DNA of 64,000 nt from Juglans regia (GCF_001411555.2 NC_049911.1:620001-684000); one strand, 5' to 3'. Counted from the stretch's first letter, positions 34,720 to 46,879 are shown. Numbers and translations are program-made. The notes: generated by a model from the letters alone, not told the origin.

Positions 34720-36074
34720 TATATGTGATGGTACTAACCATTACTTTGTAGGAAAAATTTACAAGGTGATCAATGATCTTGCAGGATGTTGAAGAATAAT
34801 ATTAAAACTATATATAGTCATACAAACAAAAGAAACCTTACGAGAAAAAACCAAAATAGAGATATTAGAAAGATGGCATGCAGCTTAATTAATTCCCAAG
34901 ATCAAAGGAAGGATATTGCAGCAGATTATCTCTGCATTTTAGGATTCTTTCCTATTGATGGGATTTTGGACATGATCGACTGCTTCATCTGGTGATTTAT
35001 TTAGTAGAGTGGTCAAGGGGGCTTGGGTATTTATAAATTATTAATATATCAAAAATTCTATAGCATGCATGCATGCCAGCCCGTCGATCGGAGTACAGAT
35101 CAGATTCTCCCCTAACCGGTCGAAGCTGCCATGACATTTTTGTGAAGCCAAAACATGAATTTTTCGTGGATGTTGGGGTCCACTTTGCTGTCATAATAAC
35201 TAATTCCTCCTGAATTAAGAAGAGTACGTGGCACTGTCAGATTAATTAGTTATTAAATTTAGATAACTGAGTAGCATATTCCTTATATTTACAGTTGTAT
35301 ATGTTTGTAAGAAGTTTTTTACTAAAAAGTAATGCTGCGTGATATAGTTACAGAGTGCGTAACAATCAAGTAATTATTTTTAAAAATAATAAAATTTATT
35401 ATTAAAAAATTAATTTTTTTTATATAAATTTCATATTTACTTTTTTTTTTTTTTTAAATTACCTACCACTTACGCACTCCATAATTATAAATATTATTTT
35501 TCTTGACACAATATGTATTCTGTTATAAATACAACTATATATTGTAAGATCACCATAAAATTAAGCTATCTTATAATTATCATATCCGCTGATGGCCTTT
35601 CCCTCTCGATCCTTATCTTCGGACCATAATGTTTGTTGTTGGCTAGCTATGATTCAGACTCTGGACGTGTCTGAGTTGAGCCCGTACGTCTTTTTAATTA
35701 ATTCCTTATGCACATAGTGTTATTATTATTATTATTATTATTAAAATTAAAACAAATTATTTAATTGGATACTAATACTATCCGATATATATTATGAGCA
35801 ATGCAACATATAATTTTTATTTAGAGACTGTAATATAAGTTTAGATAATTTTTTTTATTAAAATTTTTTAAAATTATAAAAATATTTCTCTTAAAATAAT
35901 ATTTTTTTTCATTTAATAAAAAATTTACGTACATATACAATCTTTAAATAAAGACTGCAAATAAAATTTTGCTATATTATTAATCGTTTCGGTTTTGGCA
36001 TCAACGAGGAAACATTAATTATTTGTCAAGTCCCAAAAGGAAAAGGTGAGAATAATAAAGGTATAAAGTGATCC
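33731..36074. other. intergenic, no gene seen
   Basis: Contains a long (CA)n(TA)n microsatellite at about 34662-34720. The block at 35060-35200 (ATGCATGCCAGCCCGTCG, CGGAGTACAG, TTGGGGTCCACTTT) is also present near 39875 and 42168. About 36020-36060 has an AAAGGTATAAAGTGATC block also found at 39685. Open frames here are short and resemble no family. Confidence 0.45.
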
Positions 36075-36200
36075 TATACTAAAAGAAAATGAATTTTTAT
36101 GATTAATTTATTATAATAAAAAGATTATTTATAATTAATTTTAATTATAAATAATTATTTTATTGTAATTAATTGATCACAAATAAATAATTTTTTTATA
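36075..36200. mobile_element. CACTA-like MITE, diverged
   Basis: The interior matches the siblings at 16232 and 22792 (AAATGAATTTTTATGATTAA, GATTATTTATAATTAATTTTAA). The ends are degenerate (ACTAAAAGAAAATG and AATTTTTTTATAG). It splits a segment that is continuous in the related copy at about 39680-39740. Confidence 0.55.
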
Positions 36201-36785
36201 GCTAACTAATTCAAAGCAAAAAATTAGAACAAGAAACTACGTATGATATATAGTTCTGGCAGTGTGTACGTATCAACAACCAGGTTATAATTATATTTAT
36301 ACCTTGCAATTCGTTAAGGTCGGTGTGGCTTTCATGTTTTGTTCGTTATGATAACCTTCTTCCTCGTTTCATTTTTATTTTTTATTATTATAATTTTTTA
36401 AAATTTTACATAAAATATAATAAATAATTTAATTTTTTTTAATTTTAAAACAATAATAATATTAAAAAATAACATTTTATTCAATTTTTAACTATCATTT
36501 CAACGCATTTTATCTCAATTCGCTGTACAAACTACACTTTCGTTGGACTTTAACTCAGAACACCAAATGGCAAGAAAAAGAAACATAAGTTTCAGGGCGT
36601 GCGTGCAGCGTAGCAACAGGTCTCCAAGAAGCTGGTGAAAAGCAAAGATTTGTGACAATCCACAGGAAAAGCTTTCAGTGAATGGGAGGTGGAGAGCCGC
36701 TTTCCTTCTCCTCGATCACATAACCTACATCCAAATCGCTTATCCCTAACCCCCCTCTCCCTCCCAGACCTCTCCATCTCTCGCT

Positions 36786-37034
36786 TCACCCAAGTCCCGT
36801 TTCTTACTTCTTCAGTTAATTAAGACCGTTCTCTGCAATCCCATCCCGCGTCTCGGTGGATATCAACGAATTTGATTCTGGGTCTCTGAGTCTCGATCAC
36901 AACGATGAATTCTTTGATAAGGAAGACGAGGAAATTGGAAAGATTCCCGTCAAAGCCTTCTTTCTCTGCACTAGGGTTACTAATTTGAGTCACTCCGATT
37001 CCTTAGGATCACTGATTGGCATATGCATGGTTTG
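36786..37034 (+). pseudogene. orphan 5' gene fragment, unidentified
   Basis: The region is GC-richer than its surroundings. From about 36819 a plus-strand frame runs to about 37034 and reads ...FSAIPSRVSVDINEFDSGS, LDHNDEFFDKEDEEIGKIPV and KAFFLCT, then stops. The acidic, structured composition looks like real protein. The pyrimidine-rich DNA just upstream (CCCTCTCCCTCCCAGACC) looks like a 5' UTR. It has no clear initiator in frame and no downstream exons in the next 10 kb. I do not recognise the family. It is most likely the retained first exon of a lost or transposed gene. Confidence 0.4.
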
Positions 37035-37882
37035 AAGAACATTAGTTATTTGTAACAGCTAGTTCCATTTGTTCACTTTGATTGAAAATAAATTTTGGTT
37101 GAAATTAATTAATGGAAGTACTTGATGATAATGAAATGTTGATCGAAAAGTTGAAAACCGTGCTCGCAAATAATAATATATAATAATAATGTAACAAAAG
37201 AAGTTGAGAAATTTTAAATTCGTCTACATTATTTAAGGTTATTGCAGTACATATATATTCAAATGGATATTTAAAAAGAGAAAAGATATCTACAACTGTA
37301 AATTATATAATCGTCGTATAATTATTTTAAAAAAAATTAATAAAACATGTCAGAACTCACATAAAAAAAAATAAACTTTTTAATGTGGATCTTAATACTC
37401 TTTCTCAAATCGATTATTCGATATTTACGTACTTCACAATTGTACGTAGAATTATTCGAGACATAAAGTCTCTAACATCATCACAACGCACTTAATTAGG
37501 TAAAACCGGACCTTGCCGGCCAAATATTTTGTCCATAGCCGCCGCATGTTATTAGAAGCGTAATGAATATAGGTTTTTGACTTTATAGTTAATTTGAATT
37601 ATAATATAATATTCTTGATAATAATAATCGATATATAGCTAGACTGATATGAATCATGAAAATGTATAGCATTTCAAGATTCGTTATTAATTATTAAAGG
37701 AGTTATAAATGGTTCAAGATTCTTTTTATTTTTAAGATATATACTCAACTAGATATTTTTAAGATACGTCGACTATTGAACACTGAGAATTATGAAGTCA
37801 AGAAGTACATACAAAGCTGATTTTCTCGACATTGATCAGGCCATGACTGTAGTTTGCTTCGAGCTTGTCATGGCTACAACTG
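37035..37882. other. intergenic, no gene seen
   Basis: AT-rich spacer with nothing recognisable. A short open frame starting at 37792 runs into the inverted repeat and is not supported as a gene. Confidence 0.4.
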
Positions 37883-38145
37883 TAGGCCAACAACCCGACC
37901 AGATCAAATCAAGTTTGGACCCAATCTTACCCACCCGCTTATTAGGAATACACCAACCTAAACCCAAACCGACCCAGACCATTCGGGTTGGGTTGGACTT
38001 TTTTTCCCTTCAACAATTTTGTAAACTCTATCGTGGATTCTAAAGCTCTCTCGAACAAAATATAAGACAATACGATAAATTTTTTTATTTTTACCTTTGA
38101 CAGAATCAACAGCAGCTATGAACACTCCAGAGGAAACAATTACTG

Positions 38146-38589
38146 TTGCAACAAAAAATAAATATTAGTGTACAAAAGTTCATAGAGAATATCGAGCATG
38201 CTTTAGATCAAAGTAGAAATTTTTGCCCATTTCTATGTAGTATTTACAGGGTTCCAAATTTACTTCGGAAATTGAACAAAAAAACTTACATTCCTCAGGT
38301 TATTTCAATAGGGCCTTCTTTCTCACTACCACTCGTTAAAATTGCAGCCAATGGAAAATTATAAACTGAGATTTCTCAGGATTTCATGAAACAGACTGAT
38401 ATAAAGTCGAAGAATTTAGTAATCATCATAAAAGACTTGGAACAAAGTGTTCAAGAATGTTATGCAGGGATGACAATGGAAATTGAGTCAGATGATTTTA
38501 TGAAAATGATATTTGTGGATGCATGCTTCATCATTGAGCTTTTCTTGAGAGATGGCAACTTTGTAGAATTAAGCGGGTGGGTCGGATGA
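38146..38589 (+). pseudogene. DUF247 (UPF0481) fragment, left arm
   Basis: Two plus-strand reading segments match the N-terminal part of plant DUF247 proteins. The first gives FLCSIYRVPNLLRKLNKKTY and IPQVISIGP. The second gives IIKDLEQSVQECYAGMTMEI and MIFVDACFIIELFLRDG. They are separated by a stop and a frame break. Only about 120 residues of a protein usually over 400 are present, so this is a captured, non-functional fragment. DUF247 proteins are plant membrane-anchored proteins, some linked to grass self-incompatibility. Confidence 0.75.
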
Positions 38590-39031
38590 AGCACGCATGA
38601 TGAAGCATGCATGAGTTGCCATCTCTCAAGAAAAACTCAATGATGAAGCACGCATCCACCATGATCATTTTCATAAAATAGTCGAACTCAATTCCCATTG
38701 TCGTCCCTGCATAACATTCGCAAACGCTTTGTTCCATGTCTTTTATGATGCTTAGTAAATCCTTCGACTTTATATCAACCATTTTCATGAAATTCTCGAG
38801 AAATCTCAGTTTATAATTTTTTATGAGTTGCAATTTTAGCTAGTGGTAGTGAAAATGCCCTATTGAAATAACCTGAAGAATGTAAACTTCTTCGTTCAAT
38901 TTCCGAAGCAAATTTAGAATCCTATAAATATTACGTAGAAATGGGTAAAAATCTCTACTTTGATCTAAAGCACACTCAATATTCTCTACCAATCTTGTAC
39001 AATGATATTCATATTTTGTTAGTTGCAACAA
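38531..39031 (-). pseudogene. DUF247 (UPF0481) fragment, right arm
   Basis: This is the mirror copy of the left arm on the minus strand: FLRNIYRILNLLRKLNEEVY and ILQVISIGHFHYH, then FLENFMKMVDIKSKDLLSII and MIMVDACFIIEFFLRDGNSC. A gap and stop again separate the two parts. Differences between arms are scattered through all codon positions, as expected for neutral drift after the duplication. Confidence 0.75.
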
Positions 39032-39299
39032 TAATTGTTTCTTTCTAGAGTGTTCCTAGCTGCTGCTGATTTTGTAAAAGGTAAAAAAAAAAAGGATTTA
39101 TTGTATTATCTCATATTTTGTTCAAGACAACTTCACAATTCATGATAGAGTTTACATATTGTTGAAAAAAAAAAAAAAAAGGTCCGACCCGATCCAAATG
39201 GTCTGGATCGGTTCAGTTCGGGTTGGTGTGTTCCTAGTAAGCAGGTGGGTTAGATCGGGTCCAAACCTGACTTGATCTGGTCAGGTTGCAGGCCTAATT

Positions 39300-40620
39300 T
39301 ATATCAGCAAATTGAGGAGCTATCATTCTGCTGGTGCTTTTGTCTTCTGTGATAACATATAAAATACACAATAATCTATAAAATCGGTGTACTTACTTTG
39401 AATGCCATGTATTAAATGTTTTTCTATGCGATCAGTGAAGAGATCTCCGCATTTTGATTCGGGATAGAGAAGATTGCATTTGGAATGGGTGTCCTTATAA
39501 GGAGCGCGGCTACATCGGGAAAAGCAATCTCTCCCCAACTCTGCACAATTGGCACCAGAAATTTTGGTAATATATATTTTCTGAACAATATTCACTGTCT
39601 GAATCCTCACCAGAACTCTCATATATATTTCGATCTCGAGTTGTTGGACATGATTTTATTTGAAGATTTGTGAGTAAAAGGAGAGAATTATAAAGGTATT
39701 AAGCGATCTGTCAATGCAAAAAAGAACAAATAACTACATGCAATATATAGTTCTGGCAGGCAGTAGCCAGCTAGTATGGGTTAGTTAGTAGCAAGGTGGC
39801 ATGAGTCTGTGAGAGTACATACACAAAATCTTCCAAATTTCTGTGACTGATGAAGATCCCATAATCAGTTTTTCATGAAGTAATTGGGGTCCACTTTTCA
39901 TGACTTTCTCTTCATGAGGAATTCAAATGTAAAAACAAGATCGACATATAAATATTGTGGGCTGCATCTGTTATATGTGATCGTATATGATATGACCAGT
40001 ACTGCATGCATGATCAGTACGATCTATCTACCCGCGGCTACTTGGAGCTACAGAAATTTCCCAGCTCTTCATAGAATTTTATCATGAAAATAGGATCAGT
40101 AACTTGGGTTAGCTTTTGGAAATAAAAATATTTCTTCATTAGTGAAATAAATAAAAAATTTACAAAGGCTATTTTCATACCAAAAAAATTTGAAATAATT
40201 CCCTTAATTAAGTACTACCATATATATACGTATACATGCATAAATCATGATCTCCCATCACTTATTTGTGAAGCAAGCTGAAGCATGATCGATGATGATC
40301 AGTTTTAACTTTTTCTTTCATGTTAGTAATCTACTTTGTTATTTCTCGCGAGGGATTTAAATGTAAAAGCAAGAAGATCGACATGATATTGCTGATCATC
40401 ATGTGGGTTAATGCATCCGATCGATCCGCTTAATTAATTGGAGCCAATTTCTCAGCTGTTCATAGAAATTTATGAAAACAGGAGTAATTAACTTGGGTTA
40501 GTTTTAGGAGATAAAAATATCTATTCACCATTAGTGAAATTCAGAAATTTACCAAAAAAAAAATCATACCAAAACAGTTTAAAATAATTCCCTTATTAAC
40601 TATACCATGCATGCAGTAGA
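39300..40620. repeat. tandem and dispersed non-coding repeats
   Basis: Two neighbouring copies of about 390 bp (about 39840-40220 and 40250-40620) share TTCATGAAAAYAGGA, AACTTGGGTTAGYTTT, AAAAATAT, TTAGTGAAAT and AAATAATTCCCTTA in order. The stretch 39300-39400 matches 33455-33570. The stretch 39670-39760 matches 36030-36290 without the MITE. Reading frames are not conserved among copies, so these are not coding duplicates. Confidence 0.6.
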
Positions 40621-41293
40621 TACCGAGGTACATTTAAAATATTTTTTATCTTTTAAAACATTACAAATATATATATACATATTGGTTTTCGTTACATTAA
40701 TCTACCCACCAACTCCAGCAAAAGATTTTCTACTCGAAAATTAAAATTTTTGTTCTAATAATTTTAAAAATAAAAAGCTATGTTCTAATAATTTTTTTGT
40801 GTTTTCCTTGGAACCCTCTTTAGGTTTTTTTTTTCTTTTCTTTTTTATTGTATTTTATCTTTTCTAGACATGACTTTTCTTCTTTTTTAAGAAAACAAAA
40901 TATTCTTTTAACATATATATCTCTCTTCAATATTTATTATATATAAACGTATGTACATGCACCTGCATATAATATCGGCCTTATATCAATAAATTTATTA
41001 ATTACTTTTTTGTTTCTCAAATCATTTTTATATTTTTAACATATAAAGTACAGTATATATATTACGAAAATATATATAAAAAAAACAAATAATGTAATGT
41101 GATTAAAACAAATAATTTAATATTATTGTGGCTGTAAAGGAAATTGCATTTACTTCAGTACTCTTGCATATGGGCTCTGAATCTCTAGTGATGGTCATAC
41201 AAGGTAGCTGCATTCATGCAGACTACTGCATGTTGAATCTATATAATTAATTAGCTTCATGATATTGAAGGGGTAAAAACCGACATTTGGCAT
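40621..41293. other. intergenic, no gene seen
   Basis: Very AT-rich DNA with T-runs. Nothing recognisable. Confidence 0.4.
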
Positions 41294-41517
41294 CACTACA
41301 ACACAATTTATCTTTTGTGATAGAGAAAATTATCATAAAAAATTACCAAAACGTCACTAAAGATATTTGGTGATGGTTTCAAACTATCACCATGACCGTC
41401 ACCTAATGTGCGTCACAGAAAAAAATTAATGACGATTTACTGTTGAACCATCACTAAAAATATGGTTGCATGAATTTTTTGTGATGTTGTTGTTTCCATT
41501 AATCCATGTCTGTAGTG
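41294..41517. mobile_element. CACTA-like MITE, second family
   Basis: The element starts CACTACAACACAA and ends CATGTCTGTAGTG, a CACTACA/TGTAGTG pair. The interior contains paired blocks such as CACTAAAGATATTTGGTGATGG and CCATCACTAAAAATATGG that can fold back on each other. The flanking trinucleotides (CAT and AGT) do not match, so the target duplication has decayed. Confidence 0.6.
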
Positions 41518-43278
41518 AGTTGAATGATCCATTCTTTTTTAGAAGTTTGATCTGTCATGTGCTGCAAATAAGGCAGATGCTCTTGTATGGAATGAATTTA
41601 GAGCATTTGCTTCATCAATATATAAATAAAATAAGATAAGTACAAAAAATAAGAAGAATGATTCATTCAAAAAAAGATTATACAATTTGAAATACTTATT
41701 TCTTTCCCCACAAACAAAATAACACATATTGTCATAATAATAATAATAATAAATAGCTAGGATGTTCCTCTTGTCCTCAAAGAGAATGAGATAAGTAAAT
41801 AAAATTTGAATAATATAATAGAAGATCGTTACAAAATTTATTCCAAATTATTTATATTTATTGTGGTCGATTATAAGAATAATAGATTAGTTCAAATAAG
41901 TTGTTTCATAATTTGTATTAAGAAAATTATAAAATAAAATTTTAAACGATTTGAAGTGAATGAGTGAGTATAAAAAAGATAAACTCGGTCAGAAAGTAAT
42001 AAAATAAAAGGATAAAAATGTAATTTTTTAAATAGAAGAAATACAATGACAAGAATAAAAAGTAAGAATAAAGAGGGACAAAATGGGAAAACAAAACTTG
42101 GAGGAAAATCACTGTTTATGTACGTATAGGCTCTTTTTATTATATTATAGAAGGTATAGCATCAGCATGCATGCCAGCCCGTCGGAGTACAGAAATTCTC
42201 ACCCACTGCTTTGACCCACTACATAAGATCTACAACATGAACATCTACATGAAGAAACCCAATACATAATGAAAACATGTGCTGTCTTAAAATTGAACAT
42301 CAACTAAATTTATATACAATATAGAGAAAGTTCAGAATACATGCAGTATATAGAGAGAGTTCATTTGCTGCTAACACCAATTTCATCAACTTAAAATTGA
42401 ACATCAACTAATTTCATCTGCTGCCTCAAAATCCATTACATGAATATAGAGAAAGTTCAAAATACATGTATAATTTCACAAGTCAATGTCATTCGATTAC
42501 AAGAATGTATATACAATACAAATTTCATGTATCAAAAATCCATTACAAAATCCATTATCACGTAACCAGCAGCTCCATCATCTACTTGAGAAACCATTAT
42601 CATGCAACCAACAACTCTTTCATCGTCCAGCAACCAACTTCCAAGCAGCAACATCCAACTCCATCAGCAACATAGCAAGTCCAAACTAATTAAAAATAGC
42701 CAAACAACTTCCAAATAGCAAATTAAAAACAGCAACAAAATCTTAGCTAAAACTGAGAACCCAATAAAACCAAGGACCCAATGCTACTGCAGAAAATTCT
42801 AACAAATGACCCATCCAAACAGCCAATTAAAAACAGCAAGTCCAAGCCAATTAAAAATACCAATTAAACTCCAAGCAAGTGCACCAATTACAAACAGCAA
42901 AAGGTTTAGAAAAAAAGTAAATAGAGGATCCATCCAATTATCAGCAAATTAAAGGAGGAAAAAAAATAAAATAAAATAAAGCATGATAATGCAAGTCCAA
43001 ACCCTAGATACACCTAGATTAAGTTGAAGCAACACAACAACATGAAATTTGAAGCAAAAATCATTAGCCCAAGCATTCATTTAAATAATATTGTTAAAAA
43101 CAATACATTTAATTCATATTTTCTTACGGCTACCTTAAAAACAAGAATAAAACATATAATTCACAAGCATTATATATATTCTAAGCACCCAAGCCACCTT
43201 AAAAACAAGAACCATACAATAATTCACAACAAAGATATTATTTACAGCTCTAAAAAAATAATCCAATCAATGATCAAT
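41518..43278. other. intergenic, low-complexity repeats
   Basis: About 42300-42480 repeats GAGAAAGTTCARAATACATG and AAAATTGAACATCAACTAA. About 42690-42900 repeats CCAATTAAAAACAGCAA-like words. Short open frames are present but are low-complexity and lack any family signal. No gene is called. Confidence 0.4.
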
Positions 43279-43620
43279 CAGGCTGCATTTGGTTCTCAAA
43301 CTCAGCTGAGCTGAGTTCAGTCTAATTTTAAGCCGAGTCTAACTTTCAAACACCCTAATCTCAAATTACTAAACTCATCACAATTCAAAAATTTCTTACA
43401 CGTGGAACTCATAGCCTTTTTCAATTTAAAACATCTTTATACGTGGAACTCACAACCTTTTTCAATTTTTTATAAAAAGTATTAAACTCATCTTAACATT
43501 CAAACACACTTTAAACTCAATTTAGATGGGGCCTACATAACTCCATCCATTACTCAACTCATTATTATTCATAAAAAACTCAACTTATCTCAACTCAGCT
43601 CAACATCCAAATGCAGTCTG
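43279..43620. mobile_element. MITE of the GTTTGGAT group (GCATTTGG ends)
   Basis: The left end, GGCTGCATTTGGTTCTC, and right end, CATCCAAATGCAGTC, are inverted repeats. Sub-terminal CAGCTGAGCTGAGTT and AACTCAGCTCAAC extend the pairing. Inside is a direct repeat of TACACGTGGAACTCA and TACGTGGAACTCACA followed by CTTTTTCAAT. Confidence 0.65.
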
Positions 43621-45748
43621 AATCTCAACAATAAAATTATTGTTGATTTGAGAAAAATAGTAAATCAAAACTCATATGAGCATCCCTAAAATTATCCCTG
43701 AAATCAAATCCTAATCTAGATTAAGCAAAACCATAGGACAAAGTTGATACCACCCTCTAAACCTTAAAACCATCCTTGAAATCAAAATCTTAATCTAGAT
43801 TAAGCAAAACTACAACAACAATTACAACAAGCTGAAATCACAGTAATAAAAATCTACTAACAAAATAGAGAGAGAGTTTCATTTACCTTATATTTGTTGA
43901 TAGAGAAAATACCAAGCAAGTGCAGTGGCAGTGGTGATGAATATTTACGCCAATAGGGGAAGTGCAGCGTCCTCGTGGGAGATAGAAAACCTGGAAATGA
44001 TCACATGATCAAGAGTTTTAGGAGGGAGAAATAGAAAACATTCACTCAATCAGAGAGAGAGAAAGAAGAAATAGAAAATAGAGGGAGAAAATCTTACTAA
44101 TTCCATCGCAAGATCCGTCGAGAGAGAGTTGCAAAGGTTTTTGTCCATAGAATAGCTTTTGTCGAGAGAGATAGAAAAAAAAAAGTAATAAAATAAAAAT
44201 TATAAATGGTGAACAGTTCATCTAGAAATATGTAGAAATATTGTTCATAGTACAGAAAATATTTATGTTTAGCTAATTCAATGTAGTAGATTTAATTTAA
44301 TTGCAAGCTAAATATGTGTTTATATTTGCATTTGACTACACAATTTCCAATGCTCTTAGTTTGTAAATCCCTCGCAATAGATTTTTTACCATAGTATAAA
44401 CTGATTATGAATCCATAACTTGGCCCATTAGTTTTTCCTCTTTCATTTTTCCTTGAGGGCCGGATAACTCCTTTAGAAACCCAAAATTAACATTATAACC
44501 CAAACCCTCAAAACAACACGGCCCACATGCATGAATTTCTCTTCTTCTTTTTTCCCTTAATAAAAGAAGAATTTTATTATGTATAAGTAAGTTTATGTAT
44601 TAATCTGTGTATTAATATTATTATCCTCGTATTTTAAATTTAAATTAACATTATTTTTAATAAAATTTACTTTTTGATCAATCATATTGAATAAGTGCGT
44701 ATATTAATACGCAGAATCGTTTACAATTAAATTTTTCCATAAAAGAATAGGGTCAAAATCAGGACGGAATTAAGAATTAGAACTTAGGGTCAGAACTAAT
44801 ATAAAAAAATAAAAAATAAAATTTGGGGGGGGGGAATTTTAATAATATTTGATAATACAATTTTTATTACTAAAGTTTATAATATTTTTGTGATAAGATT
44901 TTTTATAATCATTGGCACATCCTCAATCAAATAAGAAATTATGAAAAATCTTAATTTTATCACAAAAATCTTATCAACTTTAGTTTAGTTTGATATTTAT
45001 AAAGTATATGTAATAAAACTTGTATTATCACTAATATTATTAATTAAAAAATATACGTTTTTTTAAAATCTAAAATCTCATATTTCAGTTTTCATTGTTA
45101 GTAGTTTAACAATAAATAATGCTACTTGATCATCTAAAAGGTACTGCTTAGGTGGCTTTTTGCACCACGTAGTATATTTAAAACATTTAAAACGCAAATA
45201 TAAAAGGAATCTATAGTTTCAATCTTCCTATTTTTGTATTTTCAAATACTTATTTGGTTTTTAAATATATATATATATATATTTAATAAATCATGTGACA
45301 CTACGTGATGGTGATACATCAAGATATAATTTGAGTTGTAAGTTTCAAATGATCAAGTAACAATATTATAAAAAGAGTTTTGGTACTCATCATTCTCATG
45401 CATTATACATTATACTTATTTTAATTTTAATTTTTTTAATTTCTTTTGATTCTATTATTCTTAAAGTAGTTAATTGATTTTTTATATTCATCATGCATAT
45501 ATCACATTTTTTATAAAAAAAAAAATGTATAATGTGCAATATAAGAATGACAAATAAAATAAAAAAAATATGGTAATGGGGACCATGAATAAGAAAACTA
45601 TTTTTAATTAATTATCGGATGATACTTTCTTTAAAATGACGTGGCATCGATCAAAAGTGGCCGAGAAAGCACGCTGATGAGCATTTTCTAGTCCTCCGTT
45701 CCGTTGTGACTTGTTGCGAAATCATTCTCCAAGTCAACCAACAAAAAA
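43621..45748. other. intergenic and F-box gene 5' flank
   Basis: No gene is visible. A terminus-like CCAATGCTCTTAG at about 44351-44363 resembles a PIF/Harbinger MITE end (see 48747), but its partner end was not found. A poly-G run occurs at about 44823-44833. The last 100 bp holds the 5' UTR of the F-box gene; I see no clear TATA box. Confidence 0.4.
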
Positions 45749-46879
45749 ATGCCGGAGAGAATCGTCGATTGGTCCGATCTTCCAAAGGAACTCCTGCCTT
45801 GCATCGGCAAAAGCCTCAAATCTAGCAGCGAAGTTCTCCGGTTTCGCAGCGTCTGTGCTTCATGGCGATCCTCCATCCCTTCCTTCCGCGAGATCTCTCC
45901 TTCTCTGCCTCTCCCTTTTCCCAGCCCAATCGGCCAGGGAGGCGAGGCCTTTGTCTCGTTAACTACCTTCTATCGTCTTGAGCTGGCACACGAGAATCCA
46001 AATCCTTCTAAAGGCTGGTTGATCAGGGTCGAAGAGTCTGAACCTGGTAAACTACGTTTTCTGAACCCCCTTTCAGGCCGCCCTATCAGTGCTCCCAAGG
46101 TGATAAATCTATTGGATTTTCGGGTCTTGGAGGTAAGCAAAGCATATAAAGTAGTAAAATATCCTAGTGGCAAATCTTTTACTGCTGTGAACAAAGTGGT
46201 GCTTTTCCCCAACTCTGCGTGGACTCGTGCTGAGGACTGTGTGGTATTCGTTATATATCTAGATGGAAAATTGGGTTACGCTAAATATGGAGATGAGAGA
46301 TGGACCCTTGTAGATAAGCAATATTCTCATTATGATGACATTATTGTATATAAGGGGCAGTTCTATGTTATTGACAGATTGGGAACAGTTTCCTGGATTG
46401 ATTCATCGTTGAAGTTGATACAGTTTTCGCCCCCATTGTGTGGCTTGGGTTGCCAGAAGTATTTGGTGGAGTCGTGCGGAGAACTCTATGTTCTTGATAG
46501 ATACTTTGATGGAGAGCCGAGTCCAAGAAGATACCGTGATGAGAACATCTTTGCTAATCTCCTTGGCTCTAATGTCTACCCTAGGACAATTGATTTCAAA
46601 GTCTATAAGCTGGACCAAGAGTGGGGTACTTGGGTTTTAGTGAAGAACTTGGGCGATACGATGTTCATCTTGGTTGACGACTGTTCCTTCTCTGTTTCAG
46701 CTCGAGAATTCCCTGGTTCTAAAGGAAATTGCATTTACTTCACTGATGAAAATGACTTTTTTGTCTTCAACTTGGGGGATGGTAGTTTTAGCAAGACCAA
46801 ATATTTCCCAGACTTTTCTCATATATTTCGGCCACCGCCATCTTGGCGCCACCCAAATTCGAGTTCCTCCAAATGCTGA
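45749..46879 (+). CDS. F-box protein with DUF295 domain (SKIP23-like)
   Basis: Single uninterrupted exon of 376 codons. The N-terminal F-box spans about residues 5-43 (VDWSDLPKELLPCIGKSL, then VLRFRSVCASWRSSIPSF), which would bind SKP1/ASK in an SCF ubiquitin ligase. The rest is a DUF295-type beta-propeller-like region from about residue 60, with the typical block GQFYVIDRLGTVSWID, CGELYVLDRYF, FKVYKLD and the C-terminal GNCIYFTDENDFFVFNLGDG. Length and the lack of introns suit the family. The substrate is unknown. The ATG at 45749 is chosen because the F-box begins a few residues later. There is no sign of damage. Confidence 0.92.
   Translation: MPERIVDWSDLPKELLPCIGKSLKSSSEVLRFRSVCASWRSSIPSFREISPSLPLPFPSPIGQGGEAFVSLTTFYRLELAHENPNPSKGWLIRVEESEPGKLRFLNPLSGRPISAPKVINLLDFRVLEVSKAYKVVKYPSGKSFTAVNKVVLFPNSAWTRAEDCVVFVIYLDGKLGYAKYGDERWTLVDKQYSHYDDIIVYKGQFYVIDRLGTVSWIDSSLKLIQFSPPLCGLGCQKYLVESCGELYVLDRYFDGEPSPRRYRDENIFANLLGSNVYPRTIDFKVYKLDQEWGTWVLVKNLGDTMFILVDDCSFSVSAREFPGSKGNCIYFTDENDFFVFNLGDGSFSKTKYFPDFSHIFRPPPSWRHPNSSSSKC

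Larger units (their letters stand above)
37883..39296. repeat. 1.4-kb inverted repeat (long hairpin) carrying DUF247 fragments
   Basis: Two arms of about 680 bp (37883-38560 and 38617-39296) are reverse complements, roughly 85-90% alike by eye, around a spacer of about 55 bp. The outer ends are TAGGCCAACAACCCGACCAG on the left and the reverse of TAGGCCTGCAACCTGACCAG on the right. Next, in each arm, comes a GACC/GGGTTGGG-rich block, then a fragment of a DUF247 gene pointing toward the centre. The TAGGCC...GGCCTA ends look hAT-like, but I found no 8-bp target duplication. A transcript across it would fold into a near-perfect dsRNA, so this is a candidate siRNA locus. Confidence 0.85.

Noticed and set aside
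44351..44363. CCAATGCTCTTAG considered as the end of a complete PIF/Harbinger MITE
   Set aside because: No matching GAGCATTGG start with TTA/TAA was found to its left, so no element is called.
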